Positions 35,080 to 43,565 of a stretch of DNA of 64,000 nucleotides are shown here, one piece after another. The notes below the pieces were generated by a model that was given only the letters and a program-made list of their open reading frames with translations, was not told the origin of the DNA and did no database searches. The stretch comes from Candidatus Edwardsiibacteriota bacterium (GTDB lineage Bacteria; Edwardsbacteria; AC1; EtOH8): contig JAGVNJ010000030.1 in NCBI GenBank assembly GCA_020053305.1, forward strand, positions 23,940 to 87,939, in the 5' to 3' direction. Position numbers and translations under genes: made by a program. Each line of letters opens with the position of its first letter. Within the stretch, counting starts at the first letter, position 1.

Positions 35080-35967
35080 CTACTGGGTGTCCAGGATGAT
35101 GGGCAGGCCGTCCTTGCCGGCGCCGATGACTATGACCTTGGCGTTGGGCGAGGTGGCCAGCTTCTCGGTGGCCTCGATGCCTTTCCACCGCAGCAGCGGC
35201 TGGCTGATGCCCTGGGCCACAATGTTCTGGAAGTCGGAGATGCCCTTGGCCTCGATGCGTTTTCTTTCGGCTTCCTGTTTTTCTTTCATGAGCACGAATT
35301 CCATGCGCTGGCTTTCTTGTTCCGCCTTGAGCTTCTCTTCGACGGCATCAGTCACTTTCTTTGGCAGCGTGATGTTTCTCATGGGGGTATTTTCCACGAT
35401 TATTCCTCGTCCCGCCACCAGTTTCTCCAGATCCGTCAGGATGGTCTTGGCTAAAAGTTCCCGCTGGGAAGTGTAGAGGGCCTTGGCCTCGTACCCGGCA
35501 GTTACCCCCCGGCAAACCGAGCGGAATTGCGGGGCCAACAATATCTCCTGGTATTCCAGGCCTACCGTCTTGTACACCTCGGCCGCCTTATCCGGGTCTA
35601 GGTGGAATAGGGCACTGACGCTGATTTTGACGGTCAGCCCTTCCTTGGAGGGCACCTCCATGTCCTCATACAACTGCTGGGTCTTGATGGACATCTTGGC
35701 GATCCGGGCCAGCGGGTTGCGCAAGTTGATCCCGGCCTTAAGGGTCTTGGTGGATACGTGCCCGAAGAAGTCCACCACGCCCACGTGGCCGGCCGGGATG
35801 ACGGTCAGCATCTGGAAGATGGCGACTATCAAAAAGAATACGGCCACGATGCCGGAGACAGCCCTGTTCTTGGCAAAGGCCTCGTTGAACTGCTTGGTCT
35901 TCTGCCCGGCCGAGTACCACATGAAACCGGCCGCGATAGCGATGATCAGTGTGAATATGAAAAACAT
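35080..35967 (-). CDS. Prohibitin/SPFH-domain membrane protein
   Basis: This 295 aa protein has two N-terminal hydrophobic segments (FFIFTLIIAIAAGFMW and VSGIVAVFFLIVAIFQML). A prohibitin-type SPFH domain follows (VIPAGHVGVVDFFGHV ... LKAGINLRNP, then FRSVCRGVTAGYEAKALYTSQRELL). A charged coiled coil (AVEEKLKAEQESQRMEFVLM) and a hydrophobic C-terminus come last. Such proteins form large membrane microdomain cages and modulate FtsH-type proteases. AGGAGG precedes the ATG. Possible functional link with the second SPFH gene at 36435. Confidence 0.88.
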   Translation of the reverse strand: MFFIFTLIIAIAAGFMWYSAGQKTKQFNEAFAKNRAVSGIVAVFFLIVAIFQMLTVIPAGHVGVVDFFGHVSTKTLKAGINLRNPLARIAKMSIKTQQLYEDMEVPSKEGLTVKISVSALFHLDPDKAAEVYKTVGLEYQEILLAPQFRSVCRGVTAGYEAKALYTSQRELLAKTILTDLEKLVAGRGIIVENTPMRNITLPKKVTDAVEEKLKAEQESQRMEFVLMKEKQEAERKRIEAKGISDFQNIVAQGISQPLLRWKGIEATEKLATSPNAKVIVIGAGKDGLPIILDTQ

Positions 35968-36434
35968 GGGGGACCTCCTTTAATGTTTAGATGGTAAATA
36001 GGCAAAATGATTTGGGATAGGATTATACTAATATCTTTCTGTATTTATGTCGCAGCTTATCGGTCGCCGCGCTTGAGTCAGCGATACCATGAATGATATC
36101 GCTGGTTATCATCAAGACTTTTATCAAAGTTTGCAAAACTCAACCCCGGCCCTTCTCTTAAAAGAGAAGGGTGCAGGGATAGGTTGGTAAACCTGGATTC
36201 CGACCTCTCCCTGCCTGGCGGCATCCCTCTCCGCTGCGGAGAGGGAGTGAGGGGGAGGTTCAGGAATGACAAACTGGGATTGCCTCGTTAGAAGAGCAGG
36301 ATGTCTTCTCGCAATGACGAAAATATCTGTGTGCCTTCTGTGTGTTTTGTGATTAAATCCTGGATTCCTGTCTGCACAGGAATGACACGGGACAATAATG
36401 TTAGTGTCTTTTCGTGTGTTTCGTGGGCAAGGTG
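35968..36434. repeat. 467-bp intergenic repeat cluster
   Basis: No gene here. It contains a perfect palindrome CCCTTCTCTT-AA-AAGAGAAGGG (36150-36171) and a second one CCCTCTCCGC-T-GCGGAGAGGG (36225-36245). A GGATTCCTGT...ACAGGAATGAC element lies at about 36358-36388. Degenerate TTCTGTGTGTTTTGTG / TTTTCGTGTGTTTCGTG phrases flank it. The first two belong to a family also seen near 39.8, 46.4 and 53 kb; the GGAATGAC element recurs at 38.1 and 51.8 kb. Confidence 0.75.
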
Positions 36435-37460
36435 TTATTCCAGCTTTGCCCCGCAGTCATTGCAGAACTTGCTGCCGGCCGCCACCGGCTTGCCGCACTT
36501 GGGGCAGGGGGTGGTGGCCGGGGCCACCGCCATCGGGCCGCCGCAGTTGGAGCAGAACTTGGCGGTGGTCTGGTTCTGGGTGCCGCACTTGGGGCAGGCG
36601 GCCATAGGTCCGCTGGCCATGGCCTGCTGCAGCATACCGGGCATCATCATCCCCATGCCTATTCCGGCGCCCATGCCTACCCCGGCGCCGGCCGCTCCGC
36701 CCTCCTGTTTGGCGGCGTCTCCCATGGCATTGGCCGCCTTGAATTTCATATACTGGTTAAGATCGCCTACTGCGGCCATCCCCGCCCGCTCGTCCATCCG
36801 GGCCTGAACCTCCGGCGGGGGGGTGATGGCGCTGATGTACAGGTCCACCATCTCCAGGCCGTACTTGCCGAAATCCTCCTGCAGTCTTGCTTTCAGTCCG
36901 GTGCCCAGTTCGTCGTAATGCTGGGCCACGTCCAGAATGGTCTTGTAATTCTCGCCCAGGTAATCGGCCAGCCGGGAGACGATCACGTTCTTCAAAAAGC
37001 CGTCCACCTGCTCGGTGGTATACAAACCCTGGGTGCCCACCATCTTGTTGACGAAAAGCTGGGGATCCTTGATCCGGGTGGAGTAGATGCCGAAGGAGCG
37101 CAGGCGGATCATCTGCAGTTCGCTGTCGCGGAAGGGGATGGGCTCTGAGGTGCCCCATTTCATATCGGTGAAGACCTTGGAGTTGACAAAATAGACCTCC
37201 ACCCTGAAGGGGCTCTTGCCGTCGAATATCCCTTTGAGCATTCCGGTCAGGATTGGCAGGTTCATGGTGGTCAGCGTATGGCGGCCGGCCCCGAAGACGT
37301 CAAGCGCCTTGCCGTCCCTGAAGAAAACCGCCTGCTGGCTCTCCCGGACCACCAGCTGGGAGCCGATCTTGGTCTCGCCCGAGCCGTCCTCGGGAACCCG
37401 GTGTACCAGATGATTGCCGGTATTGTCAAAATATTCTATGACTTCCATAATCTTGGCCAT
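36435..37460 (-). CDS. SPFH-domain protein with C-terminal double zinc ribbon
   Basis: This 341 aa protein is of the YdjI/virion-core-like SPFH group. It begins MAKIMEVIEYFDNTGNHLVH and has QLVVRESQQAVFFRDGKAL (N-terminal SPFH) and a helical part (LGTGLKARLQEDFGKYGLEM). A Gly/Met-rich low-complexity linker (GAGVGMGAGIGMGMMMPG) follows, then two four-Cys zinc ribbons (CPKCGTQNQTTAKFCSNCG and CPKCGKPVAAGSKFCNDCG). It lacks a membrane segment, so it is a cytosolic or peripheral member, probably oligomeric. AGGAG precedes the ATG. Precise role unknown; often next to small helical proteins like the one upstream. Confidence 0.85.
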   Translation of the reverse strand: MAKIMEVIEYFDNTGNHLVHRVPEDGSGETKIGSQLVVRESQQAVFFRDGKALDVFGAGRHTLTTMNLPILTGMLKGIFDGKSPFRVEVYFVNSKVFTDMKWGTSEPIPFRDSELQMIRLRSFGIYSTRIKDPQLFVNKMVGTQGLYTTEQVDGFLKNVIVSRLADYLGENYKTILDVAQHYDELGTGLKARLQEDFGKYGLEMVDLYISAITPPPEVQARMDERAGMAAVGDLNQYMKFKAANAMGDAAKQEGGAAGAGVGMGAGIGMGMMMPGMLQQAMASGPMAACPKCGTQNQTTAKFCSNCGGPMAVAPATTPCPKCGKPVAAGSKFCNDCGAKLE

Positions 37461-37519
37461 CGTTGCTCCTAAAGTTTAAAAGGTTTTACAAGTTCAAACT
37501 GTTTAAACGTTTAAACCGC

Positions 37520-38014
37520 TTAAACAGTAGTAGTGATCGCTTCATGCCGGGCATTCAGCCTGTTGTCAAATTTTCTCAGGTCCTCCAGCAGGGCTTTCAG
37601 TATCGAAACCTCCGGTTTGATCACCGAGACCTTGCTCTTCAGGTCCATGATATGCTGGGACAGGTCCATGTCGAACTGATATAGGGCGGCCAAGTGCGGC
37701 TCCAGCACTTTATTGCTGTCGAAGAACCCGGCATAGCCGTAATCGGCGTATTTAAGCCGGTCGATGACCTTCTCCAGCGTTTTGGTTATGGATGAGGCGT
37801 CCGACATCATCTCCAGATGCCCCTTTTGCTTGGACATATCGGCTATGAAGCGGTCGAAGGCCGATTTGACCTCGTCCAACTGTCCGGCCAGATGCAGGCG
37901 CAGGACCTTGTCGGTATTGCGGCGCGATTCCTTCTCGGCATAGCCACCGTATCCTGGGACTATCCGGAACATCTTTTCCATGAAGTTTCTTACTTTATCG
38001 CTGGCATCCGACAT
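37520..38014 (-). CDS. Helical protein associated with SPFH gene
   Basis: This 164 aa, mostly alpha-helical protein is of unknown function. It starts with an amphipathic region and PGYGGYAEKESRRNTDKVLR, a motif I associate with small proteins encoded next to SPFH/zinc-ribbon genes. Heptad-like helices follow (ILKALLEDLRKFDNRL). No membrane segment or catalytic motif. AGGAGG 8 bp before ATG 38014. It is the first gene of the minus-strand SPFH run, so the two are likely co-expressed and may form one complex (inference). Confidence 0.65.
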   Translation of the reverse strand: MSDASDKVRNFMEKMFRIVPGYGGYAEKESRRNTDKVLRLHLAGQLDEVKSAFDRFIADMSKQKGHLEMMSDASSITKTLEKVIDRLKYADYGYAGFFDSNKVLEPHLAALYQFDMDLSQHIMDLKSKVSVIKPEVSILKALLEDLRKFDNRLNARHEAITTTV

Positions 38015-38116
38015 GGCGGGCCTCCTTTATCTTGGGGTTAGATTTAATTACAGTTTTTATTACTATGGCAATTAAATAGATCAATAATCCTTATCCATTT
38101 TTCGAACGTCCCTATT

Positions 38117-38195
38117 GTCATGCCCGTGAAAACGGGCATCCAGGACTGGATTCCCTCTGGAGTTTATCCCGCACTTGATGCGGGATGGGAATGAC
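38117..38195. repeat. Dispersed GTCAT...ATGAC palindromic repeat
   Basis: Begins GTCATGCCCGTGAAAACGGG (38117) and ends GGGAATGAC (38187-38195). Internal sub-hairpins are CCCGTGAAAACGGG and CCCGCACTTGATGCGGG. Related elements lie at 36358-36388 and 51776-51880. Confidence 0.75.
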
Positions 38196-38317
38196 ACATT
38201 GCGCTATTTATTCGCCGAAGTAATAACAGGACACGGATTAACGCGGATTTTTATCAATGCTTTTTATGCGGAAGTATTATATTTTATAAAAACCTCTGAA
38301 CCTTTTGATAATCATTA

Positions 38318-38393
38318 AAAGGCACCTCCGGAAGTATACGTTATGGTGTATACTTCAGGTATCATCAAACCCCAAAATTACGGAGGTGCCTTT
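38318..38393. repeat. Nested palindrome, possible IS/MITE remnant
   Basis: Outer arms AAAGGCACCTCCG (38318-38330) and CGGAGGTGCCTTT (38381-38393) are perfect. Inside are GAAGTATAC (38331-38339) and GTATACTTC (38348-38356). Right after it, GGAGGTG is spaced 5 bp from a GTG start (38394) that reads only eight codons before TGA. That arrangement resembles the 5' end of a lost transposase gene. Confidence 0.5.
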
Positions 38394-38742
38394 GTGGCCA
38401 AAGGAGTGAGCAAGTGCTGAACATAAAAATTATCATATTTAAAAGGGCAAGTCAACCAAAATCGGAAAAAATCGGACAGGAGGGGACGGCACACAGATTT
38501 CACTGATTGGTTCCGTTTGGCACGGATTTTTTACTTACTGTTATTGCAATGGCAAATGATCACAGCGTTATGGAAGAACTTTTATAATGGCTAACTCGGA
38601 TAATGGTAAATGGCACACAGACTTCACGGATGGGGTCGGATTCACACTGACTTTACTAGTTAACCAAAAATCATAAAATTAAATCCGAGAAGATCTATAT
38701 CAATCTGTGTTTATCTGTGTGCGAAGTCCCCAATCTTTATGG

Positions 38743-38772
38743 TTGACAAAGGGCAAGGCTTGAAACTATAAT
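38743..38772 (+). promoter_or_regulatory. Sigma-70 promoter of cysS
   Basis: TTGACA (38743-38748), 18 bp, TATAAT (38767-38772), 22 bp before the start codon. Confidence 0.78.
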
Positions 38773-38794
38773 TATCCCAATCAAGGAGGATCAG

Positions 38795-40210
38795 ATGACC
38801 ATAAGACTTTACAACACATTAAGCCGCACCAAGGAGGAATTTGTACCGTTGAAGGCCGGGCAGGTGGGCATGTACACCTGCGGGCCGACGGTCTACGATT
38901 ACGCCCATATCGGCAATCTGCGCACCTACGTTTTCGAGGATGTACTGCGCCGGGCCTTGGAATACAACGGCCTGCAGGTCAACCAGGTGATGAACATCAC
39001 TGATGTGGGGCATCTGGAATCCGACGCCGATTCGGGCGAGGACAAGATGGAGAAGGGCTCCCGCCGCACCGGCAAGACCGCCTGGGAGATCGCGGAGGAG
39101 TACACCCAATCGTTTAAGAGCGACCTCCGGGATCTGAACATCCAGGAGCCGCACATCTGGTGCAAGGCCACCGATCACATAAAGGAGCAGATCGAGACCA
39201 TTGAGTGCATCGAAAAAAAGGGATACACCTACCGGACTTCGGACGGCATATATTTCGACACTGCCAAGCTGAAAAAGTACGGGGTGCTCACCAAGATCGT
39301 GGTGCAGGACCTGATGGCCGGGGTCCGGATAGAGATGGGCGAGAAGAAGCATCCCACCGACTTCGCCCTCTGGAAGTTCAGCCCCGAAGGGACCAAAAGA
39401 CAGATGGAGTGGGAAAGCCCGTGGGGCAAGGGATTCCCCGGCTGGCATATAGAGTGCTCGGCCATGGCCGCCAAGTACCTGGGCCCGCTGTTCGACATCC
39501 ACTGCGGAGGGGAGGACGCCATTGCGGTGCACCACACCAACGAGATCGCCCAGACCCAGGCCTGCCATGGAACCAATCTGGCCAATTACTGGCTGCACGG
39601 CTATTTTCTGCAACTGGGGCAGGAGAAGATGGCCAAGTCCTCCGGGGAATTCCTTACCCTGCAGGTTCTGGTGAACAAGGGATACGATCCTTTGGCCTAT
39701 CGCTATTTCTGCTTCACCGGGCATTACCGTTCGCAGTTGAGCTTTACCTACGAATCTTTGACCGCGGCTCAGCGGGCCCTGGAGAATCTGAGGGCGGAGG
39801 TCAAGAGGCTTGACCCCACCCTTGATCCCTCCCCTAAAGCATTAGGAGAGGGAAAGGTCTCTGATGTCTATAAAAAGAAATTTTTGGCAGCCATAAACGA
39901 CGATCTGAACATGCCTCAGGTGCTGGCTATTCTTTGGGACCTTTTGAAAGACGATAATCTTGACGCATCTCAGAAACTAGGGCTGATAAAGGATTTTGAT
40001 AAAGTTCTGGGGCTGAGATTGATAGAATCTGCCGGAGGGATTGCCAATACTGCCGAGGTTGAGGGGCTGATGCAGAAACGCCAGGAGGCACGGGCAGGCA
40101 AGAACTGGGCCGAATCCGACCGGCTGAGGGACGAGATAGCAAAGCTGGGCTTTGTGGTGGAGGATGGGCCGAAGGGACAGGCCGTTCGGGCGAAAAAGTT
40201 CGGGGAATAA
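38795..40210 (+). CDS. cysS: Cysteinyl-tRNA synthetase
   Basis: This 471 aa class I synthetase charges tRNA-Cys. The HIGH motif appears as DYAHIGNLRTYVFED, preceded by the zinc ligand in MYTCGPTVYD. Further zinc/active-site segments are GFPGWHIECSAMA and HHTNEIAQTQACHG, and the KMSKS loop reads EKMAKSSGEFLTL. The C-terminal helical domain contains an extra stretch, LDPSPKALGEGK, encoded by a palindromic repeat copy (39827-39852), and the enzyme continues normally afterwards. AAGGAGG lies upstream of the ATG. Confidence 0.95.
   Translation: MTIRLYNTLSRTKEEFVPLKAGQVGMYTCGPTVYDYAHIGNLRTYVFEDVLRRALEYNGLQVNQVMNITDVGHLESDADSGEDKMEKGSRRTGKTAWEIAEEYTQSFKSDLRDLNIQEPHIWCKATDHIKEQIETIECIEKKGYTYRTSDGIYFDTAKLKKYGVLTKIVVQDLMAGVRIEMGEKKHPTDFALWKFSPEGTKRQMEWESPWGKGFPGWHIECSAMAAKYLGPLFDIHCGGEDAIAVHHTNEIAQTQACHGTNLANYWLHGYFLQLGQEKMAKSSGEFLTLQVLVNKGYDPLAYRYFCFTGHYRSQLSFTYESLTAAQRALENLRAEVKRLDPTLDPSPKALGEGKVSDVYKKKFLAAINDDLNMPQVLAILWDLLKDDNLDASQKLGLIKDFDKVLGLRLIESAGGIANTAEVEGLMQKRQEARAGKNWAESDRLRDEIAKLGFVVEDGPKGQAVRAKKFGE
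39827..39852 (+). repeat. Palindromic repeat inserted in frame within cysS
   Basis: CCCTCCCCTAA (39827-39837), loop AGCA, TTAGGAGAGGG (39842-39852), one mismatch. Same CCCTCTCC/GGAGAGGG family as the intergenic copies, but here translated as a short Pro/Gly/Lys insertion. Confidence 0.65.
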
Positions 40211-40216
40211 TTTGAT

Positions 40217-40245
40217 GACCCAGGCGAAAGCCTGGGTCGTTTGTT
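40217..40245 (+). terminator. Hairpin after cysS
   Basis: GACCCAGGC (40217-40225), GAAA tetraloop, GCCTGGGTC (40230-40238), then GTTTGTT. Stable stem with a modest U tract, so partial read-through to the HD gene is possible. Confidence 0.65.
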
Positions 40246-40263
40246 AAAATTTTTAGGAGTAAG

Positions 40264-40854
40264 ATGGCAGACAATAAATTACAACAGCAGATAGAATTCA
40301 TAACAGAGATCGACAAGCTCAAATCCGTCTTTCGCCGGACGAAAATACTGGACAATTCCCGCTACGAAAATGACGCCGAGCATTCCTGGCACTTCGCCAT
40401 GATGGCCTTGATCCTAAAGGAACATGCCAATGATCCGGACATTGATATCCTCAAGGTTATGAAAATCGGTTTGATACACGATATCGTGGAGATAGACGCC
40501 GGAGATACCTTCATATATGATGACAGTTTGAAAGAAAATAAATACAAAAATGAAAGAGCTGCAGCAGAAAGGATATTCGGTCTGCTGCCATCTGAGCAAC
40601 GTGATGAAATGATCTCGTTATGGGAAGAATACGAGAGGCAGGACACATCGGAGGCAAAATTCGCTATGGCATTGGATCGCCTGGGCCCGGTGATGCAAAA
40701 CCACAACAATCAGGGCCACGCCTGGCGGGTGAACAACGTGCCGGCGGATAAGGTTCTGGCATTGAACAGCCGGATCGATAACGGCTCAAAGCCCCTCTGG
40801 GAATATGCCAAAGGACTGATAGAGGATGCGATAGCCAAGGGGTATATCAAATAG
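40264..40854 (+). CDS. HD-domain hydrolase (YfbR/HDDC2-like)
   Basis: This 196 aa phosphohydrolase has the metal-binding HD pattern: a first His in NDAEHSWHFAMMAL, HD in GLIHDIVEIDAGDTF, and a downstream Asp in MALDRLGPVMQN. It resembles the family of 5'-deoxynucleotidases/HDDC2. The substrate is probably a nucleoside monophosphate, but this is not provable from sequence. AGGAG lies before ATG 40264. Stop is 1 bp before the next gene. Confidence 0.82.
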   Translation: MADNKLQQQIEFITEIDKLKSVFRRTKILDNSRYENDAEHSWHFAMMALILKEHANDPDIDILKVMKIGLIHDIVEIDAGDTFIYDDSLKENKYKNERAAAERIFGLLPSEQRDEMISLWEEYERQDTSEAKFAMALDRLGPVMQNHNNQGHAWRVNNVPADKVLALNSRIDNGSKPLWEYAKGLIEDAIAKGYIK

Positions 40855-40855
40855 A

Positions 40856-41815
40856 ATGAGAATATTCATCATAGGCTCCGGCGGTGTGGGTAAAACAACC
40901 TGCGGTAGGTTATTGGCCGATCTTCTTGGCTATAATTTTATCGCTCTGGATGAGGAATACACCAATAAACACGGCACCATCGATGATTATATAAATGAAC
41001 AGGGCTATGAAAGATATAGTCTGGAGAATTCCCGGTTATTTTATGAAATCTTAGAAAAGATCCGCCCGGACTGCGTATTTGTCTTGTCTTCGGGATTTTT
41101 TACGTACGATGGCGGAGAAGGCCTGGCGGAAGAACATACTAAAACTGTGAGAGAGCAGGGAATATCGATTTTACTGTTTCCTTCGGAATCATTGGAGAAA
41201 AGCGCCGATATCGTCGTTAAACGTCAACTTGAACGGCGGCTGGGGTATAAGGAAGAAACTGAAAGGAATAAATTCAATCTTAGGTATCCGAAATATAAAG
41301 TATTGGGCGATATAAAAATATTCTCTGAAGCTTCGCCGGCAGAAATCGCCCAAAAAATGATGATTGAAATCGAAAAATATGGTTCAAAAAGCAGAGTAAT
41401 GAAACAAAGAACCGATAGTAACCTTTTGCGAATAATCTTTTTGATCGCAGGAACCGTCTCTGTCGGATTGGGCATCGTCGGCATATTCCTGCCGTTATTA
41501 CCCACCACGCCGTTCCTCCTTTTGGCAGCGGTATGTTATGCCAGGAGTTCCCAGAGGTTCTACGACTGGCTGATGACCAACCGGTGGTTCGGAAATTATA
41601 TTAAGAATTATCGAGAAAGGCGGGGCATCACCCTTAAAATAAAGATACTGGCCATCTCCACGTTATGGGTCACAATAATGATTTCAGCCTTTTGGATGAT
41701 CAAGATATTATTTGTCAGAATTATATTATTGATCATCGCCGGGGCTGTTTCGTGGCATATACTATCTTTCAAGACATTGAAGATTAAGGCGACAGATGAA
41801 AAGAAATATCCTTGA
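40856..41815 (+). CDS. Shikimate-kinase-like / YbaN (DUF454) fusion protein
   Basis: This 319 aa two-part protein has an N-terminal half (1-175) that is a P-loop kinase resembling shikimate kinase. It carries IIGSGGVGKTTCGRLLADLL, then FIALDEEYTNKHG (substrate Asp region), GFFTYDGGEGL, and a lid RQLERRLGY. The C-terminal half (about 195-310) is a membrane domain of the YbaN/DUF454 family: GIVGIFLPLLPTTPFLLLAA, YARSSQRFYDWLMTNRWFG and NYRERRGI, then two more hydrophobic helices. No stop or frameshift separates them. I know of no described role for this combination. It overlaps the downstream kinase gene by 20 bp. Confidence 0.78.
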   Translation: MRIFIIGSGGVGKTTCGRLLADLLGYNFIALDEEYTNKHGTIDDYINEQGYERYSLENSRLFYEILEKIRPDCVFVLSSGFFTYDGGEGLAEEHTKTVREQGISILLFPSESLEKSADIVVKRQLERRLGYKEETERNKFNLRYPKYKVLGDIKIFSEASPAEIAQKMMIEIEKYGSKSRVMKQRTDSNLLRIIFLIAGTVSVGLGIVGIFLPLLPTTPFLLLAAVCYARSSQRFYDWLMTNRWFGNYIKNYRERRGITLKIKILAISTLWVTIMISAFWMIKILFVRIILLIIAGAVSWHILSFKTLKIKATDEKKYP

Positions 41816-42665
41816 CAGGATAAAAAATGAGTTCCCCGAGATCTCCTGGAAGAAACATCGATTCATCGATCATGGGTGGGACCACCATGTGGCAGTCCTG
41901 GACGAGAGGTTTGTCTTCAGAACCCCTAAAAGGTTTACTTCTGATCCTCCCGGCGAATTTTCCGATGAGATCAGATTGTTGCATTACCTAAAGGGTAGGG
42001 TGAAGATCAATATTCCCTATTATCAGTATATCTCGGCAACTGGGTCGATGGCAGGATACGAAATGCTGAACGGAAAGGAATTGGAGAAAAAGCTCTTCGA
42101 CAGCCTGAATCCTTTTGAAAAGGCTGCGGTGGCCGAGCAATACGCCGGATTCATTACTGCCCTGCATTCGGTGCCCAAGTGCGTTCTGAAGAAGTTTCAT
42201 ATCCGGGTGGAGGACGAAAGCAAGCTTTGTGAACAATTTGCCCGTAGAACACGTAAAAATATTTATCTCAAGATAAACAAAAAAAGCATCAATGCTATTG
42301 AAGATTTTATCAAGGAATTAAAATTCTCGATCGGGAAGATAACACACCGAACACTGGTTCATAATGACCTTACCGGTGAACATATATTGTGGGATAGGAA
42401 ACGGCAACAGGTAAATATAATAGATTTCAGCGATCGTTGTTACGGCGATCCAGCGGCGGATTTCGCCGGGATCATGGAATACGGAATGAATTTTGTCAAA
42501 AAGGTCTATGGCCTGTACGGATGCCGTAAAGATGAAAGCCTGTTACACAGGGCGGAGTTGTATTATAAAAGGGTTCCGCTTTCTATCATGTTGGATTCAC
42601 TTGATGGTTTCCCTTGCACTTTTAAGCAGGGTTATAAAATGTTTAAAGAAAGATTCGGAGTCTGA
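41796..42665 (+). CDS. Aminoglycoside phosphotransferase-type kinase
   Basis: This 289 aa APH/choline-kinase-fold protein has the catalytic loop LVHNDLTGEHILWD and the metal-binding region IIDFSDRCYGDPAADFAGI (DFxD ... GDP). The N-lobe has FVFRTPKRF with the Lys/Arg region. Such enzymes phosphorylate small hydroxylated molecules. Resistance is only one possible function. It overlaps the preceding fusion gene and lies 2 bp before the next, so these are one transcription unit. Substrate unknown. Confidence 0.78.
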   Translation: MKRNILDRIKNEFPEISWKKHRFIDHGWDHHVAVLDERFVFRTPKRFTSDPPGEFSDEIRLLHYLKGRVKINIPYYQYISATGSMAGYEMLNGKELEKKLFDSLNPFEKAAVAEQYAGFITALHSVPKCVLKKFHIRVEDESKLCEQFARRTRKNIYLKINKKSINAIEDFIKELKFSIGKITHRTLVHNDLTGEHILWDRKRQQVNIIDFSDRCYGDPAADFAGIMEYGMNFVKKVYGLYGCRKDESLLHRAELYYKRVPLSIMLDSLDGFPCTFKQGYKMFKERFGV

Positions 42666-42667
42666 GT

Positions 42668-43549
42668 ATGGATGTGGTCGTCATCATATTATTGGAATCC
42701 CCGGAACAGATCAAATCCGCCCGGATACTGATAGACAGCCTCCGCAGTTTCGGCGGGGGATTGAGCACCTCCCAGGTCTATCTGTTTAAAAGCGATCCGC
42801 ATATTCCGGATATTCAGGGAACGAACCTGAAAATATTTCCGTTGGAAATGGATGCCCGGTTGAAGGACTTTCCCCTGGCCGGCAAGGTGGCGGCCTGTGC
42901 CCAGGCGGAAAAGATCGCGGGGCGGGATTGCGGATCGTTGATATGGATGAACCCCGAAACCTTGGTCATCAAACCACCGTCATTGCTTGAATTGGGAAAC
43001 GAATCCGATCTGGCCATCCGCCCGGTCCACATCAGGAACGTGGGGATCCCGGCCGGGGCCCCGCTTGACGATTATTGGGCGGGGATATATAAAAGCATCG
43101 GACTTGAGGGGACAGCATCAACCGTTGAATCTTTTGTTGATGGACAGCAGTTGTGGGCCTACTATAACACCCATGTGTTTTCGGCCGACCCGGCGCTGGA
43201 ATTGTTCGGCCTCTGGCAGGAACATTTTGCCAGGCTGGCGCTGGACCGGGGATTCCAGGCCGGTCCCTGCCATGATGTCATCCACAAGATATTCCTGCAT
43301 CAGGCGGTCCTCAGCGTCCTGATCGAAAAGCTGATCCCGGCCGCCCGGTTGAGGCTGCTGCCGCCGGATTACAGCTATCCCTACAACCTGCAGGACAGGA
43401 TCCCGGCCGGACGTCGGGCAGAGGTGTTGAACGATCTGACGGTGATGGTCTACGAACAGCGTCCGATCGATCCCGTAAAAATGACCGACATAGCCGTCGA
43501 AGAACCACTGAGATCATGGCTGGGCAAAGAATTGGAAATTAATTGCTGA
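42668..43549 (+). CDS. Unknown protein, possible glycosyltransferase-like fold
   Basis: I cannot assign this 293 aa protein. The N-terminus (MDVVVIILLESPEQIKSARI) looks like the first strand-helix of a nucleotide-sugar-binding Rossmann-like domain. GSLIWMNPETLVIKPP near residue 92 resembles the position of the DxD metal site in GT-A enzymes, but the acidic pair is missing. A C-terminal segment has RLLPPDYSYPYNLQDRIP. GGAG lies upstream of ATG 42668. Lies directly before the methyltransferase gene and 2 bp after the APH-type kinase, suggesting a shared small-molecule or glycan modification pathway (inference). Confidence 0.5.
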   Translation: MDVVVIILLESPEQIKSARILIDSLRSFGGGLSTSQVYLFKSDPHIPDIQGTNLKIFPLEMDARLKDFPLAGKVAACAQAEKIAGRDCGSLIWMNPETLVIKPPSLLELGNESDLAIRPVHIRNVGIPAGAPLDDYWAGIYKSIGLEGTASTVESFVDGQQLWAYYNTHVFSADPALELFGLWQEHFARLALDRGFQAGPCHDVIHKIFLHQAVLSVLIEKLIPAARLRLLPPDYSYPYNLQDRIPAGRRAEVLNDLTVMVYEQRPIDPVKMTDIAVEEPLRSWLGKELEINC

Positions 43550-43565
43550 ATTGGGAAATATACCT

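Larger units (their letters stand above)
38015..38794. other. 780-bp gene-free region rich in repeats
   Basis: It contains a GGGAATGAC-type repeat (38117-38195), a nested palindrome (38318-38393), and degenerate CACGGATT / CACACAGATTTCACTGATT / TCTGTGTTTATCTGTGTGCG phrases over 38220-38735. The cysS promoter is at its end. I see no ORF with a plausible start of useful length. Confidence 0.7.

Noticed and set aside
36435-36740. Repeated CCGCACTTGGGGCAGG segments resembling a tandem repeat
   Set aside because: They encode the two paralogous zinc ribbons of the SPFH protein, so the repetition is explained by protein structure.
38200-38740. Possible CRISPR-like repeats (recurring CACGGATT / CACAGATT phrases)
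   Set aside because: Units vary in sequence and spacing and no regular spacer length or cas gene is present. They fit degenerate intergenic repeats.
38819-39724. 301-codon minus-strand frame opposite cysS
   Set aside because: Shadow of a confidently identified synthetase gene.
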